Shown: piece by piece, positions 11,835 to 21,387 of the stretch | How the letters are laid out: every line of letters begins with the position of its first letter | Numbering within the stretch: position 1 is the first letter of the stretch | Origin: Mesorhizobium sp. Root102 | GTDB lineage: Bacteria; Pseudomonadota; Alphaproteobacteria; Rhizobiales; Rhizobiaceae | DNA: 64,000 nt | Direction of reading: 5' to 3' | NCBI RefSeq assembly: GCF_001425625.1 | Contig: NZ_LMCP01000006.1 | Coordinates: 1 to 64,000, forward strand | Program-made: the position numbers and the translations under genes | The notes under the pieces: generated by a model | What the model saw: only the letters and a program-made list of their open reading frames with translations | What the model was told of the DNA's origin: nothing | Databases searched by the model: none

Positions 11835-12906
11835 CGATGCCGATGTCGGCGAGCAGCTTCGACTGGTGATCGGCGATCAGCGCGTTGATGATCTCGTCGA
11901 GTTCGCCCATCATCACCCGGTCGAGTTTGTAGAGCGTCAGGTTGATGCGGTGGTCGGTGACACGGCCTTGCGGGAAATTATAGGTGCGGATGCGTTCCGA
12001 GCGGTCACCGGAACCGACCTGTGACTTGCGCGATTCGGAGCGCTCCTCGTCCGCCTTGCCGCGCTCGAGGTCATAGAGCCGGGCACGCAGGATCTGCATC
12101 GCCTTGGCGCGGTTCTGATGCTGCGATTTCTCTGCCTGCACCACCATGATGCCGGTCGGCAAATGGGTGATGCGGACAGCGGAATCCGTCGTGTTGACGT
12201 GCTGGCCGCCCGAACCCGAGGCGCGCATCGTGTCGATGCGGATGTCTTCGGGCCTGATGTCGATGTCGACCTCTTCGGCTTCGGGCAGCACCGCGACGGT
12301 TGCCGCCGACGTGTGGATGCGCCCGCTCGCCTCGGTCGCCGGCACGCGCTGCACGCGGTGCACGCCCGATTCGAATTTCAGATGCGCAAAGACGCCCTTG
12401 CCCGACACCGTGGCGATGATTTCCTTGTAGCCGCCAGCATCGCCATCGCTGGCTGAGGCCGTCTCGAAACGCCAGCCGCGTCCGGCGGCGTAGCGCTCAT
12501 ACATGCGAAACAGGTCGCCGGCAAAAAGCGCCGCCTCATCGCCGCCGGTGCCAGCGCGGATTTCAAGAATGGCGTTCTTGTCGTCGGCGGCATCCTTGGG
12601 CAGCAGCAGGATCTGGATGTCCTTCTGCAGCGCCTCGATGCGTTCCTCGACCTCCGGCAGATCGGCCTCGGCGAGCGCCCGCATCTCGGCATCGGTACCC
12701 TTGTCGGCAAGCATGGCTTCGAGGTCGGCCTGCTCATGCTCGGCCAGGCGCAGTGCCCTGACCTTGGCCACCATGTCCTGGATTTCGGCATATTCGGACG
12801 CCATGCGCACATAGGCATCAGCCGCCGGGCCAGCCGACATCTGCGCTTCGAGCATCTCGAAACGCTTGACGACTTGATCCATACGATCGCGGGGCAGGTT
12901 GACCAT
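11827..12906 (-). CDS. prfA: Peptide chain release factor 1 (RF1)
   Basis: Ribosomal release factor for UAA and UAG codons. The 359 residues include the PAT anticodon-like tripeptide (within [10 protein letters not shown], near residue 185) and the catalytic GGQ at 233-235. The start at 12906 ([10 protein letters not shown]) was chosen because it gives the normal family length and begins 10 bases after the ptsP stop; a longer frame adds 13 unconvincing residues that overlap ptsP. Confidence 0.97.
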   Translation of the reverse strand: MVNLPRDRMDQVVKRFEMLEAQMSAGPAADAYVRMASEYAEIQDMVAKVRALRLAEHEQADLEAMLADKGTDAEMRALAEADLPEVEERIEALQKDIQILLLPKDAADDKNAILEIRAGTGGDEAALFAGDLFRMYERYAAGRGWRFETASASDGDAGGYKEIIATVSGKGVFAHLKFESGVHRVQRVPATEASGRIHTSAATVAVLPEAEEVDIDIRPEDIRIDTMRASGSGGQHVNTTDSAVRITHLPTGIMVVQAEKSQHQNRAKAMQILRARLYDLERGKADEERSESRKSQVGSGDRSERIRTYNFPQGRVTDHRINLTLYKLDRVMMGELDEIINALIADHQSKLLADIGIDG

Positions 12907-12916
12907 GATGAGGCTG

Positions 12917-15187
12917 CTACAATGGAATCGAACGGTCGTCGGCAAAAGCCTGCAGCAGCGCCCGCATCGGCAAGCCCTGCGCCGGCGCCATCAGATTGTC
13001 GTCGAAGAACGCCTCCAACTCATCCAGCGGCAGTTCCGTCAGCATCGCCTTGACCGGGCCGATCGAGGCCGGCGACATCGAGATCGAGCGGAAGCCGAGG
13101 CCGATCAGCGCCATCGCCGAGATCGGCTTGCCGGCGAGCTCGCCGCACAGGGTCACCGGCGTGTGATTGCGGACGCCGGCATCGGCGATCTGCTTCAGGA
13201 CGCGCAGGAACGGCGCCGACAGCGTGTCGAACCGGTTGGCCAGTTGCGTGTTGCCGCGGTCGACGGCCATGACGAACTGGAACAGATCGTTCGAACCGAC
13301 CGAGACAAAGTCGACCGCCTTCATCAATTCATCGAGCTGGAACAGTAGCGATGGCACTTCAAGCATCGCCCCCAGCTTCAGGCTGGTCGGCAAATGATGG
13401 GCGAAGCGCGACAGATGCCGCACTTCGCGATCGATGATCTCGCGCGCCTGGGCGATCTCGCCAAGTTCGGTCACCATCGGCAGCATCAGCTTGAGCTCGC
13501 GCCCGCCACTGGCTTTGAGCAAGGCGCGGATCTGGGTGCGCAGCAACCCAGGCCGGTCAAGCGTCAGGCGAATCGCCCGCCAGCCGAGCGCCGGGTTCTC
13601 TTCCTGGATCGCGCCCTTGAAATAGGGCAGCACCTTGTCCCCGCCAATATCGATTGTGCGGAAGGTGACCGGCTTGCCGCGCGCCGCCTCGAGCACGTCA
13701 CGGTAGAGCTTTTCCTGGGCCTCGGCACGGGGAAATGTCGAGGCGACCATGAATTGCAGTTCGGTGCGGAACAGGCCGATGCCGGCCGCGCCCGCTTCGG
13801 CCAGTTGCGGCAGGTCGACGGCAAGGCCGGCATTCATCAACAGGTCGACCTGGACACCGTCCCTGGTCATCGACGGTTTCTTGCGCAGTTCGCGATAGAC
13901 CTCTTGCCGGCGCGCCCGGAAACGCACCTTTTCGGCATAGGCGGCTTCGAGATCGGGCTGCGGCCGCAAATGGATCACGCCCTCTTCGCCGTCGACGATG
14001 ATGGCGTCGCCGTTTTCCGCCATGGAAACGGCCCCCTTCATCTGGCCAGCGACGGGGATGCCCATGGCGCGCGCGACGATGACGACATGGCTGGTCGCCG
14101 CACCATCCTCGAGCACCAGCCCGCGCATCTTGTCCCTGGGATAGTCGAGCAGCTCGGCGGCGCCCATGGAGCGGGCGACGATGATGGCGTCTTTCGGCAG
14201 CGATGCGGCAATATCCTCCGGCCCGCGCCCCATCAACTGGCGCAGCAGCCGGTTGGCGAGATCGTCGAAATCGCTCATCCGCTCACGCAGATAGGGATCG
14301 GTCATGTGCAGCATGCGGGCGCGCATGTCGCTCTGCACCTTTTCCACGGCTGCTTCCGCCGTCAGGCCGTTGCGGATCGCCTCTTCCAGCCGGCGCACCC
14401 AGCCGCGGTCGTTGGCGAACATGCGATAGGCTTCCAGAACCTGGCGATGCTCGCCCTCGAAGGCGACGTCGCGGCGTTCGAGCATGTCGTCGATCGAGAG
14501 CCTGAGCGAGCCGAGCGAGGTCTCAAGCCGGCGGACTTCTTCCTCGCTGTCCTCGTTGAACAGATTGGTGACGACGATGCGAGGCTCGTGCAGCACGACA
14601 TGGCCAAGCCCGACGCCGTCATTGAAGGACAGGCCGGTGAAGCTGACCGGACGGCGCAAATCGAGTTCGAGGCCGGGCCTGGTCAGCCGCGCCAGATCGC
14701 CGGTGGCGATCATCTCGGCGATCACCATCGCCGTGGTTTCCAGCGCCTCGACCTCGTCGTCGCGGTAGTGGCGCATGGTCTTGTTCTGCACAACAAGCAC
14801 GCCCAGCGTGCGCCCTGCCCGCAGCACCGGCACGCCGAGGAAGGAGTTGTAGATCTCTTCCCCGGTCTCCGGCAGATAGGCGAAAGCCGGATGTTCCTGG
14901 GCGTTGGAAAGGTTGAGCGGACGTGCACTGGCCGCGATGGTGCCGACCAGGCCTTGCCCCAGCCGCAACTGCGCCAGGTGGACGGCGTTCGGGTTCAGAC
15001 CTTCGGTGGCGTAGAGTTCGAGCACCGAATCGGCGCGCAGCACATAGAGCGAGCACACTTCGGCGACCATGTTGGAGGCGATGTCGCGCACGATCCGGTC
15101 AAGCCGCTCCTGCGGCTCCAGCGGCTCCTGCATGAGCTCGCGGAGCCGTTTCAGCAAAACGCGCGGGCCACTGGCCTGATCACGCAT
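12917..15187 (-). CDS. ptsP: Phosphoenolpyruvate-protein phosphotransferase PtsP (EI-Ntr)
   Basis: First enzyme of the nitrogen phosphotransferase relay: takes phosphate from PEP and passes it to NPr, and so affects nitrogen, potassium and polymer metabolism. The 756 residues comprise an N-terminal GAF domain (about 15-160), the PEP-utiliser N-domain, the phosphohistidine region with TSH at about 365-367, and the PEP-binding TIM barrel with GSNDLFQ near the C-terminus. Start at 15187 (MRDQASG) fits the family; an upstream in-frame ATG at 15232 would add 15 residues. It is the first gene of ptsP-prfA-prmC, 83 bases downstream of lysC. Confidence 0.95.
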   Translation of the reverse strand: MRDQASGPRVLLKRLRELMQEPLEPQERLDRIVRDIASNMVAEVCSLYVLRADSVLELYATEGLNPNAVHLAQLRLGQGLVGTIAASARPLNLSNAQEHPAFAYLPETGEEIYNSFLGVPVLRAGRTLGVLVVQNKTMRHYRDDEVEALETTAMVIAEMIATGDLARLTRPGLELDLRRPVSFTGLSFNDGVGLGHVVLHEPRIVVTNLFNEDSEEEVRRLETSLGSLRLSIDDMLERRDVAFEGEHRQVLEAYRMFANDRGWVRRLEEAIRNGLTAEAAVEKVQSDMRARMLHMTDPYLRERMSDFDDLANRLLRQLMGRGPEDIAASLPKDAIIVARSMGAAELLDYPRDKMRGLVLEDGAATSHVVIVARAMGIPVAGQMKGAVSMAENGDAIIVDGEEGVIHLRPQPDLEAAYAEKVRFRARRQEVYRELRKKPSMTRDGVQVDLLMNAGLAVDLPQLAEAGAAGIGLFRTELQFMVASTFPRAEAQEKLYRDVLEAARGKPVTFRTIDIGGDKVLPYFKGAIQEENPALGWRAIRLTLDRPGLLRTQIRALLKASGGRELKLMLPMVTELGEIAQAREIIDREVRHLSRFAHHLPTSLKLGAMLEVPSLLFQLDELMKAVDFVSVGSNDLFQFVMAVDRGNTQLANRFDTLSAPFLRVLKQIADAGVRNHTPVTLCGELAGKPISAMALIGLGFRSISMSPASIGPVKAMLTELPLDELEAFFDDNLMAPAQGLPMRALLQAFADDRSIPL

Positions 15188-15270
15188 CGCGGCTTCTTCT
15201 CCAATGGGCATCCTGCCCGCCGCAGTTTCCACTGCGACCGGCGCACACGCAACAACTCAAATCGTTCTCG

Positions 15271-16524
15271 CTACTGCTTATCCAGACCGTAGACGGAATG
15301 CAAAGTACGAACCGCAAGTTCGGTGTACGGACCGTCGATCAGGATCGAAATCTTGATCTCGGAGGTCGTGATGGCGCGGATATTGATCGACTTGTCGGCC
15401 AGCGCCTTGAAAGCGGTGGCGGCGACGCCGGCATGGCTCCTCATGCCGATGCCGATGACCGAAACCTTCGACATGCCGGCTTCCGACTGCACGACATCGT
15501 AGCCGATCGACGCCTTGAGGCGCTCGAGCACGGCCAGCGCCTTGTCGACATCGCCCGACGGCACGGTGAAGGTCATGTCGGTGAACTTGCCGTCCTCGGA
15601 AATGTTCTGGACGATCATGTCGACATTGATGTTGGCCTCGGCCAGCGGACCGAAGATGCCGGCGGCAACGCCCGGCCGGTCGCCGACCCGGCGCAGCGAA
15701 ATCTGCGCCTCGTCCTTGGCATAGGCAATTCCGGTGACGACCTGCTGTTCCACGATCTCTTCCTCGTCGCAAATGAGCGTTCCGGGCGGATTGAGCAAAT
15801 CCCCCATTCCGGGCGCGTCGGGATCGTCGAAGGACGACCGCACGAAGGTACGCACCCTGTGCACCATGGCAAGCTCGACCGAACGCACCTGCAGTACCTT
15901 GGCGCCGAGCGAGGCCATTTCAAGCATTTCCTCGAACGAGATCTTGGCCAGCCGCCGCGCCTTGGGCTCCATGCGCGGATCGGTGGTGTAGACCCCGTCG
16001 ACGTCGGTGTAGATGTCGCAACGATCGGCCTTGACCGCCGCGGCGATGGCTACCGCACTGGTGTCGGAGCCGCCGCGGCCAAGCGTGGCGATGCGATTGT
16101 CCGGGCCGATGCCCTGGAAACCGGCGATCACCGCCACCTGGCCCTCGCCGAAGCGCTTGATCAGGAAGGCGCCATCGATGTCGAGGATGCGCGCCGCGCC
16201 ATGCGCATTGTCGGTCTTGATCGGGATCTGCCAGCCCTGCCAGGAGCGTGCATGCACGCCCATGTTCTGCAAGGTGATCGCCAGAAGGCCGGCCGTGACC
16301 TGTTCGCCGGAAGCGACGACCGCGTCATATTCGCGTGCGTCGTGCATCGGCGAGGCTTCGCGTGTCCAGCCAACCAGTTCATTGGTCTTGCCGGCCATCG
16401 CCGAAACGACCACCGCCACCTCATGGCCGGCATCGACCTCGCGTTTGACGTGACGCGCCACATTGCGGATGCGGGCGATGTCGGCGACGGAGGTCCCGCC
16501 GAATTTCATCACGATGCGCGCCAT
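15271..16524 (-). CDS. lysC: Aspartate kinase
   Basis: Catalyses ATP-dependent phosphorylation of aspartate, the first step towards lysine, threonine and methionine. The 417 residues begin with the kinase motif KFGGTS at 7-12 and end with two ACT domains (about 265-417), which carry feedback control by lysine and threonine in this family. It starts the minus-strand block lysC-ptsP-prfA-prmC. Confidence 0.97.
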   Translation of the reverse strand: MARIVMKFGGTSVADIARIRNVARHVKREVDAGHEVAVVVSAMAGKTNELVGWTREASPMHDAREYDAVVASGEQVTAGLLAITLQNMGVHARSWQGWQIPIKTDNAHGAARILDIDGAFLIKRFGEGQVAVIAGFQGIGPDNRIATLGRGGSDTSAVAIAAAVKADRCDIYTDVDGVYTTDPRMEPKARRLAKISFEEMLEMASLGAKVLQVRSVELAMVHRVRTFVRSSFDDPDAPGMGDLLNPPGTLICDEEEIVEQQVVTGIAYAKDEAQISLRRVGDRPGVAAGIFGPLAEANINVDMIVQNISEDGKFTDMTFTVPSGDVDKALAVLERLKASIGYDVVQSEAGMSKVSVIGIGMRSHAGVAATAFKALADKSINIRAITTSEIKISILIDGPYTELAVRTLHSVYGLDKQ

Positions 16525-16759
16525 GGAAGCGAAATGCCTTTGACTGAAGCCGAATCCCAGCCAAAACAGCGGGGACCCCGAATAGTGGAATGCCGGCTGA
16601 CGCCGGCCGTTGAATGCGCGGCCTCCTTAGCCAAATGATGAAGGTTTCGCAAGGCTGGCGGCGGATTGCAGGCTTCAAGAAGGCGGCATATCGCGTACCG
16701 CCCTGCCGTCGCCTGCGAAATGCTGCCCGTGAGGAATTCCTTTTGGTCCGGTATTACAG

Positions 16760-17026
16760 ATGATTGCTCGTCTTCGACGCGCCATGCGATGGCAATCGCT
16801 CCCGCTTGTCATTGGCTTCGTGGTGTTGGCGCTGATCGTTGGCAGCCGTGCCGTGCTGGTCGAAGGCCAGCGAGCCAACCGCGCCGCCGCGCGCGAGGCA
16901 ATCGAATATCAGGAATTGCTTTCCGGCCGGCGTGAAACCAAGATTGACGTCGACAAGGCCGGCGACGTCCTGCTGTGGTTCACCATTCAGCATCTACAGG
17001 CCGTCGGAACTCCTTCGATCGCATAG
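16760..17026 (+). CDS. Small membrane protein of unknown family, possibly a truncated gene
   Basis: An 88-residue frame with one convincing membrane helix at about 14-34 (LPLVIGFVVLALIV) and a polar C-terminal part. The arrangement resembles the start of a sensor protein with an extracytoplasmic domain, but I cannot assign a family. Its last 47 bases overlap the 3' end of the truncated glycolipid-binding gene on the other strand, so both may have been cut at the same junction. The ribosome site is weak; the reading could be spurious. Confidence 0.3.
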   Translation: MIARLRRAMRWQSLPLVIGFVVLALIVGSRAVLVEGQRANRAAAREAIEYQELLSGRRETKIDVDKAGDVLLWFTIQHLQAVGTPSIA

Positions 17027-17246
17027 CGCAACTAGCGCTGCTGAGAAAGCCGTCGATCCGCTCCGCTCGCGTGTGCCAGCCGGCATCGCAATCCACCTCG
17101 TAGGCAAGGCAGCACGGCTTGCCGTCCTGGATAACGATGGCTTGCCCCTTGAGCCTATGCCCGCCATCGGTCTGCCAAAGCACGCAGGCATCGTGACCCT
17201 CCACGTCCAGCCGACGCCAAAGGATCGAAGCCACCATAGCTGTCAT
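16980..17246 (-). pseudogene. Truncated glycolipid-binding family (PF06475-like) gene
   Basis: A strong GGAGGTGACG site precedes the ATG at 17246. The first 65 or so residues (ILWRRLDVEGHDAC ... YEVDCDAGWHTR) match the start of the putative glycolipid-binding family, whose members have about 190 residues with W-R-R-L-D-x-x-G-H and V-D-C-D-x-x-W-x-T-R motifs. After about position 17050 the similarity stops and the frame ends at 88 residues, so the C-terminal two thirds are missing. It looks like a deletion remnant between lysC and ubiG. Confidence 0.6.
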
Positions 17247-17428
17247 CGTCACCTCCTCGAATTCAAAACGATGCTCTCTCTTTGGCCGGCCAGGCCAATT
17301 GTGTTTCACCGCGGCGTTGTCAGCTGACATGCCCTGACAGAATCCGGCTCCCTTCCGGCCGAGGAAAATTGTTGCCTTGACATTCGCGGCTCCACGCCCG
17401 ACTTCCTAGCGCTCGAGGAGACCAACCG

Positions 17429-18178
17429 ATGCCAGAGCCCCGACGATCGACGATCGATGCCGGAGAAGTGGAACGCTTTTCCGCCCTTGCCGCCGAATGG
17501 TGGAACCCGAACGGCAAGTTCCGCCCCCTGCACAAATTCAATCCGGTCCGGCTGTCCTATATCCGCGACCAGATAGCGACGCGCTTCGGCCGCGATCCGC
17601 GCGCTGCAAGGCCTTTCGAGGGCCTGCGCATCCTCGACATCGGCTGCGGTGGCGGCCTTTTGTGCGAGCCGATGGCGCGGCTTGGCGCCGACGTTGTGGG
17701 AGCGGATGCCTCCGAAACAAACATCGAAGTGGCCAAGCTCCACGCTGCCGAGGGCAATGTCAGCGTCGACTATCGCGCCACGACAGCCGAAGACCTTGCC
17801 GACGCTGGCGAAAAATTCGACGTCATCCTCAACATGGAAGTGGTCGAGCATGTCGCAGACATCGACCTGTTCGTCGCCAAATGCGGCGCGATGGTCCGGC
17901 CCGGCGGCATCATGTTCGTGGCCACGATCAACCGCACGCTGAAGGCGCTCGGGCTGGCCATCATCGGCGCCGAATATGTGCTGCGCTGGCTGCCGCGGGG
18001 CACCCACCAGTTCGGCAGGCTGGTGCGCCCGGAAGAGCTCGAAAAGGCGCTTGGCGGCGCCGGCCTGACCATCATCGACCGCACCGGAGTCACCTACAAT
18101 CCGCTTGCCGACCGCTGGGCGCGGTCGAAGGACATGGACGTCAACTACATGGTCCTGGCGGAAAAAGGCTCGGTCTGA
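17429..18178 (+). CDS. ubiG: Bifunctional 2-polyprenyl-6-hydroxyphenol methylase / 3-demethylubiquinol O-methyltransferase
   Basis: Carries out the two O-methylations of ubiquinone synthesis. The 249 residues show the UbiG N-terminal motif (F-x-x-L-A-x-x-W-W-x-P-x-G-x-F-x-x-L-H), the SAM motif LDIGCGGG at 69-76 and post-motif segments (MEVVEHV) of class I methyltransferases. It is monocistronic, in the usual rhizobial position next to lysC and on the opposite strand. Confidence 0.96.
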   Translation: MPEPRRSTIDAGEVERFSALAAEWWNPNGKFRPLHKFNPVRLSYIRDQIATRFGRDPRAARPFEGLRILDIGCGGGLLCEPMARLGADVVGADASETNIEVAKLHAAEGNVSVDYRATTAEDLADAGEKFDVILNMEVVEHVADIDLFVAKCGAMVRPGGIMFVATINRTLKALGLAIIGAEYVLRWLPRGTHQFGRLVRPEELEKALGGAGLTIIDRTGVTYNPLADRWARSKDMDVNYMVLAEKGSV

Positions 18179-18289
18179 TCCTGTTCAGAATCGAGCGGCT
18201 GATAGCCGCCGCGCCAGTAGATCACCTTGGGCGGCTCGGCCGACACCCGGTGGCGAAGAGAGCCGGCGCCGGCTGAGGCGCAAGCGCGC

Positions 18290-19207
18290 TCACGCTGCCT
18301 GGCTTTGTGCCTTCCTGCTGGGCTGACTTTGCGCCATGGTGGTGATGAACACACCGGCGATGATGATGAGTGCGCCCGCCCAGGTCAGCAGCTGATAGTG
18401 CTCGCCGAGGAAGATGGTGCCGGCAAACAGGCCGACGGCCGCCGCCACATAGCCGATCTGGCTGAGATAGACCGGACCGCCAACCGCCTGCAGCCTAAAG
18501 AAAAAGGCGAACATCGCCGATGCCGACGCAGCCTGCGCGACGACGACCAGCGGCACGCCACCGAGGGGAGCGAAGGCCTTGACGCCGAACAGGGCGAGAA
18601 TGCCGACAAACAGCATCGCCGCCGACGCCAAATGGCTGCCTACGGCAAGCTCGATCGGGCCGGTGCCTTCCGGCCAGGCGACCGTGCGGTAGATGTTGCC
18701 GGCGGCCAGGCTGACCGGAATGAGCAGCCCCATCACCACCCAGAACAAATCGGCCGGTTGGCCGGCCTCGCCGCGAGTGACCGCCACCATGACGGCGCCG
18801 ACAAAGCCGACGGCGATGCCGACAATCCCCAGAATGTTGGGGCGCCGGACACGCAACAGGATCGAGAACACCAGTGTGATGACAGGCGACAGTGTGAACA
18901 TGATGCCGGTGTAGCCGGCGCCCAGATGCGGGATGGCCGAGAACATCAGCAGATTGGGGACGGCATAGGACACCGCCGCGGTGACGAAGAAATAGCGCAA
19001 TTTGTGCGCGGTGAGCCGGACGCGCTGACCGCGAGCCAAGAGCACGCACAGCAAGACGCCGCCGGCGCCGAGCGAAATGACCAAGGCCCAGACCATGGCC
19101 GGAACGCCGGCAGCCGTGGCGAGCTTACCGAACGGCAGTGTCAGGCCGAGCAGGCCGCCGGTGACGACCAGCAGGCCGAGCGCCGAATCCCAGAGAAGTT
19201 TCATCAT
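18290..19207 (-). CDS. DMT family transporter (EamA domains)
   Basis: An inner-membrane exporter of the drug/metabolite group with two EamA repeats and about ten helices; 305 residues from the first of two adjacent ATGs (19207 and 19204). Substrate cannot be read from the sequence. A MarR regulator is divergently encoded 79 bases away with a palindrome between them, so MarR control of this exporter is likely. Confidence 0.8.
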   Translation of the reverse strand: MMKLLWDSALGLLVVTGGLLGLTLPFGKLATAAGVPAMVWALVISLGAGGVLLCVLLARGQRVRLTAHKLRYFFVTAAVSYAVPNLLMFSAIPHLGAGYTGIMFTLSPVITLVFSILLRVRRPNILGIVGIAVGFVGAVMVAVTRGEAGQPADLFWVVMGLLIPVSLAAGNIYRTVAWPEGTGPIELAVGSHLASAAMLFVGILALFGVKAFAPLGGVPLVVVAQAASASAMFAFFFRLQAVGGPVYLSQIGYVAAAVGLFAGTIFLGEHYQLLTWAGALIIIAGVFITTMAQSQPSRKAQSQAA

Positions 19208-19269
19208 CGAACCCTGTCGCGCGCGGCCCTTGGCCAGCATTGCATCTTGCGATAAGATAACGAAAAGAT

Positions 19270-19283
19270 TCTTAACGTCAAGA
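19270..19283. promoter_or_regulatory. Palindromic operator between the DMT exporter and marR genes
   Basis: TCTTAACGTCAAGA is a near-perfect 14-base palindrome (only one base pair broken) in the divergent intergenic region, four bases before the marR ATG. Its size and symmetry suit a MarR-family dimer; binding there would block marR translation-start-proximal transcription and could affect the exporter promoter. Confidence 0.55.
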
Positions 19284-19286
19284 TAT

Positions 19287-19787
19287 ATGATGGTGAGACA
19301 ATTGGACAGGGCAGCAAGAGCGATTGAGCAATGGAAGCGGGAGCGGCCCGATCTGGATGTCTCGCCGATGGCCGTGCTCGGGCGGCTGAACGAGGCCTCC
19401 TCGCTGATCGCCCGCGAGCGCCTGGCGCCGTTGTTTGCCCGTTATGGATTGCAGTCGGGAGAGTTCGATGTGCTGGCGACACTGCGGCGCTCGGGATCAC
19501 CTTACGCGCTGACGCCGACCGCTCTCTATGAAGCGACAATGGTCACATCGGGTGCGATGACCAACAGGCTCGACCGGCTCGAAACGTCCGGATTGATCCT
19601 GCGCGGGCCGCACCCCAACGATCGGCGCGGCATTGTCGTGCGGTTGACTGAAAAGGGTCTCGCTTTGATCGACGAGGCGATCACTGCCCACGTTGCCAAT
19701 GAGCACGAGGTTCTCGCGGGCCTTACACAGGCGGAACGGGAAACGCTGTCCCGTCTGCTTGAGAAATTGATCGGCAGCGTGAGTTGA
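19287..19787 (+). CDS. MarR family transcriptional regulator
   Basis: A 166-residue winged-helix repressor. The central region (LTPTALYEATMVTSGAMTNR) is the recognition helix area and is followed by the wing with D-R-R-G (NDRRGIVVRLT), both typical of MarR proteins. Two adjacent ATGs (19287, 19290) start the frame. It faces the DMT exporter gene across a palindromic site and ends five bases before the convergent DUF1178 gene. Confidence 0.88.
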   Translation: MMVRQLDRAARAIEQWKRERPDLDVSPMAVLGRLNEASSLIARERLAPLFARYGLQSGEFDVLATLRRSGSPYALTPTALYEATMVTSGAMTNRLDRLETSGLILRGPHPNDRRGIVVRLTEKGLALIDEAITAHVANEHEVLAGLTQAERETLSRLLEKLIGSVS

Positions 19788-19791
19788 CTTC

Positions 19792-20217
19792 TCAGTTGCG
19801 GTCGTCCGGAAACACCGGAATCGGCATGAACTCGACGCCGTCCTCGGCCAGGCTCTTGGCCTCGTCCAGCGTCGCTTCACCATAGATGCCGCGCGCGTCG
19901 CTTTCACCGAAATGGATTTTTCGCGCTTCCTCGGCGAACTTGTCGCCGACATAGTCGGCATTCTCGCGCACCTTCTCGGCCATCGCCTTCAGCTGCGCCA
20001 AAGCCTGCTTCTGCGCCTCGCCCATGGCGAGCGCTATCGTTTCCTGCTTGCGCGCCGTGGAAACCGCCGGCGCCATCAGCGCTTTCTGCACCTTGTGCGA
20101 GCCACAGGTCGGGCAGTCGACAAAGCCGCGCTTCTTCTGGGTGTCGAAATCGTCATTGCTACGAAACCAGCCTTCGAATTCGTGCTCGTGCTCGCAGATG
20201 AGGGCAAAACGGATCAA
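19792..20217 (-). CDS. DUF1178 family protein
   Basis: A 141-residue protein with an N-terminal rubredoxin-like zinc ribbon: histidine/cysteine early (CEHEHEFEGWF) and CPTCGS at about 36-41. The family is conserved in alphaproteobacteria and has no known function. Its ATG overlaps the stop of the nitrilase-family gene by four bases (ATGA), so it is the last gene of the comF-grxC-nitrilase-DUF1178 string. Confidence 0.85.
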   Translation of the reverse strand: MIRFALICEHEHEFEGWFRSNDDFDTQKKRGFVDCPTCGSHKVQKALMAPAVSTARKQETIALAMGEAQKQALAQLKAMAEKVRENADYVGDKFAEEARKIHFGESDARGIYGEATLDEAKSLAEDGVEFMPIPVFPDDRN

Positions 20218-21080
20218 GAGGCTGCACCCCTGAGCCGCGGCGCCTCGCCCAAGCCGGCATTGACGGCGAAATCCCGCGCATTTTTGAGGTTGGGAATCTT
20301 CTTGCGCGCGGCAAGCGACTGCGTCGGGTCGATCTCGGCGACGATCACCGCCGGCTCGTCATGCGCGGCTTCGGCGATGATACGGCCCCACGGATCGACG
20401 ATCAGCGAATGACCGTAGGTCTCGCGGCCATCTTCATGCAAGCCGCCTTGCGCGGCAGCGACGACATAGGCGCCGTTCTCGATGGCGCGGGCCCTGAGCA
20501 GCACGTGCCAGTGCGCCTCGCCCGTCTGGCGGGTGAAGGCAGCCGGCACCGAAAGCAGATCTGCGCCGGCCAGTGCCTCGGCGCGGAACAATTGCGGGAA
20601 CCGCAAATCGTAGCAGACCGCGAAACCCAGTTTCGCGCCGTCGAGGTCGGTGACGACGGCCTCGGTGCCCGGTTCATAGGCGGCGGATTCACGCCACGAC
20701 TCGCCATTGTCGAGATCGACGTCGAACATGTGGATCTTGTCGTAGGTGGCGAGCGTGGCGCCGTCCGGGCCGAACAGCAGTGCTCGGTTGGCGAGCTTGC
20801 CGTCCGCACGCAGGATGGCGGTCGAGCCTATATGCAGGAAGACGCCGAGCTCCTTGGCCAGCTTGCGCGCGGTCGAAACGACGATGTCCTTGTCCTCCGA
20901 GGTGAAGGAGGCGGCGCGCGCTTGCTTGTCGCGGATCAGCGCGCCGGTCATTTCCGGCGTCTGTATATAGATCGCGCCCAGGCTTGCGGCTTCACGCACC
21001 AGCCGTTCGAGATCGACCGCGTTGCGCTCGGGGCTCTCGCCTGAACGCATCTGGATCGCAGCCGCCTTGAAAACACCCAT
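20214..21080 (-). CDS. Carbon-nitrogen hydrolase (nitrilase superfamily amidase)
   Basis: A 288-residue cytoplasmic amidase with the full nitrilase triad: Glu43 (TPEMTG), Lys115 (YDKIHMFDVDL) and Cys156 (VCYDLRFPQLF). The sequence around Lys and Cys resembles the Nit1/omega-amidase branch, which removes deaminated glutathione or alpha-keto acid amides; this substrate is an inference supported by the neighbouring glutaredoxin gene. The start at 21080 was chosen because GAGG lies eight bases before it; an in-frame ATG at 21086 is too close to that site. Confidence 0.88.
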   Translation of the reverse strand: MGVFKAAAIQMRSGESPERNAVDLERLVREAASLGAIYIQTPEMTGALIRDKQARAASFTSEDKDIVVSTARKLAKELGVFLHIGSTAILRADGKLANRALLFGPDGATLATYDKIHMFDVDLDNGESWRESAAYEPGTEAVVTDLDGAKLGFAVCYDLRFPQLFRAEALAGADLLSVPAAFTRQTGEAHWHVLLRARAIENGAYVVAAAQGGLHEDGRETYGHSLIVDPWGRIIAEAAHDEPAVIVAEIDPTQSLAARKKIPNLKNARDFAVNAGLGEAPRLRGAAS

Positions 21081-21090
21081 CGTCATATCC

Positions 21091-21360
21091 TCAAATAGTC
21101 GCGCCGTTGGCGAGCAGTTTGTCCAGCCGGCCTTCGGCCTCCAGCTCGTGGAGGTCGTCGCAGCCGCCGACATGCGTATCGCCGATGAAAATCTGCGGAA
21201 AGGTCGAGCGGCCGTGGGCGCGGGAGATCATCTCCTGGCGCAGTTCCGGCGAGAAGGAGGCATCGTGCTCGGTAAAGGCGACGCCCTTGCGCTCGAGCAG
21301 CCGCTTGGCTGCCGTGCAATAGCCGCACATCATGCGGGTGTAGATGGTGACATCGGCCAT
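21091..21360 (-). CDS. grxC: Glutaredoxin 3
   Basis: An 89-residue dithiol glutaredoxin that reduces disulfides with glutathione. It has the CGYC active site at 12-15, the TFPQIFI cis-proline segment and the GGCDD glutathione-binding motif. It lies between comF and the nitrilase-family gene with gaps of 27 and 10 bases, so the three are probably cotranscribed. Confidence 0.95.
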   Translation of the reverse strand: MADVTIYTRMMCGYCTAAKRLLERKGVAFTEHDASFSPELRQEMISRAHGRSTFPQIFIGDTHVGGCDDLHELEAEGRLDKLLANGATI

Positions 21361-21387
21361 GACGAATTTCCGCTGTTCGTTACCGAC

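Noticed and set aside
13394..15292. A 632-codon frame antisense to ptsP
   Set aside because: A GC-codon shadow: no conserved motif, whereas ptsP on the other strand has all family motifs.
18145..18354. A minus-strand frame after ubiG with a tyrosine/tryptophan-containing end
   Set aside because: It overlaps both ubiG and the exporter gene, lacks a start signal and matches no family.
18227..19255. A 342-codon frame antisense to the DMT exporter
   Set aside because: Highly polar, glutamine/arginine/aspartate-rich shadow of a membrane-protein gene.
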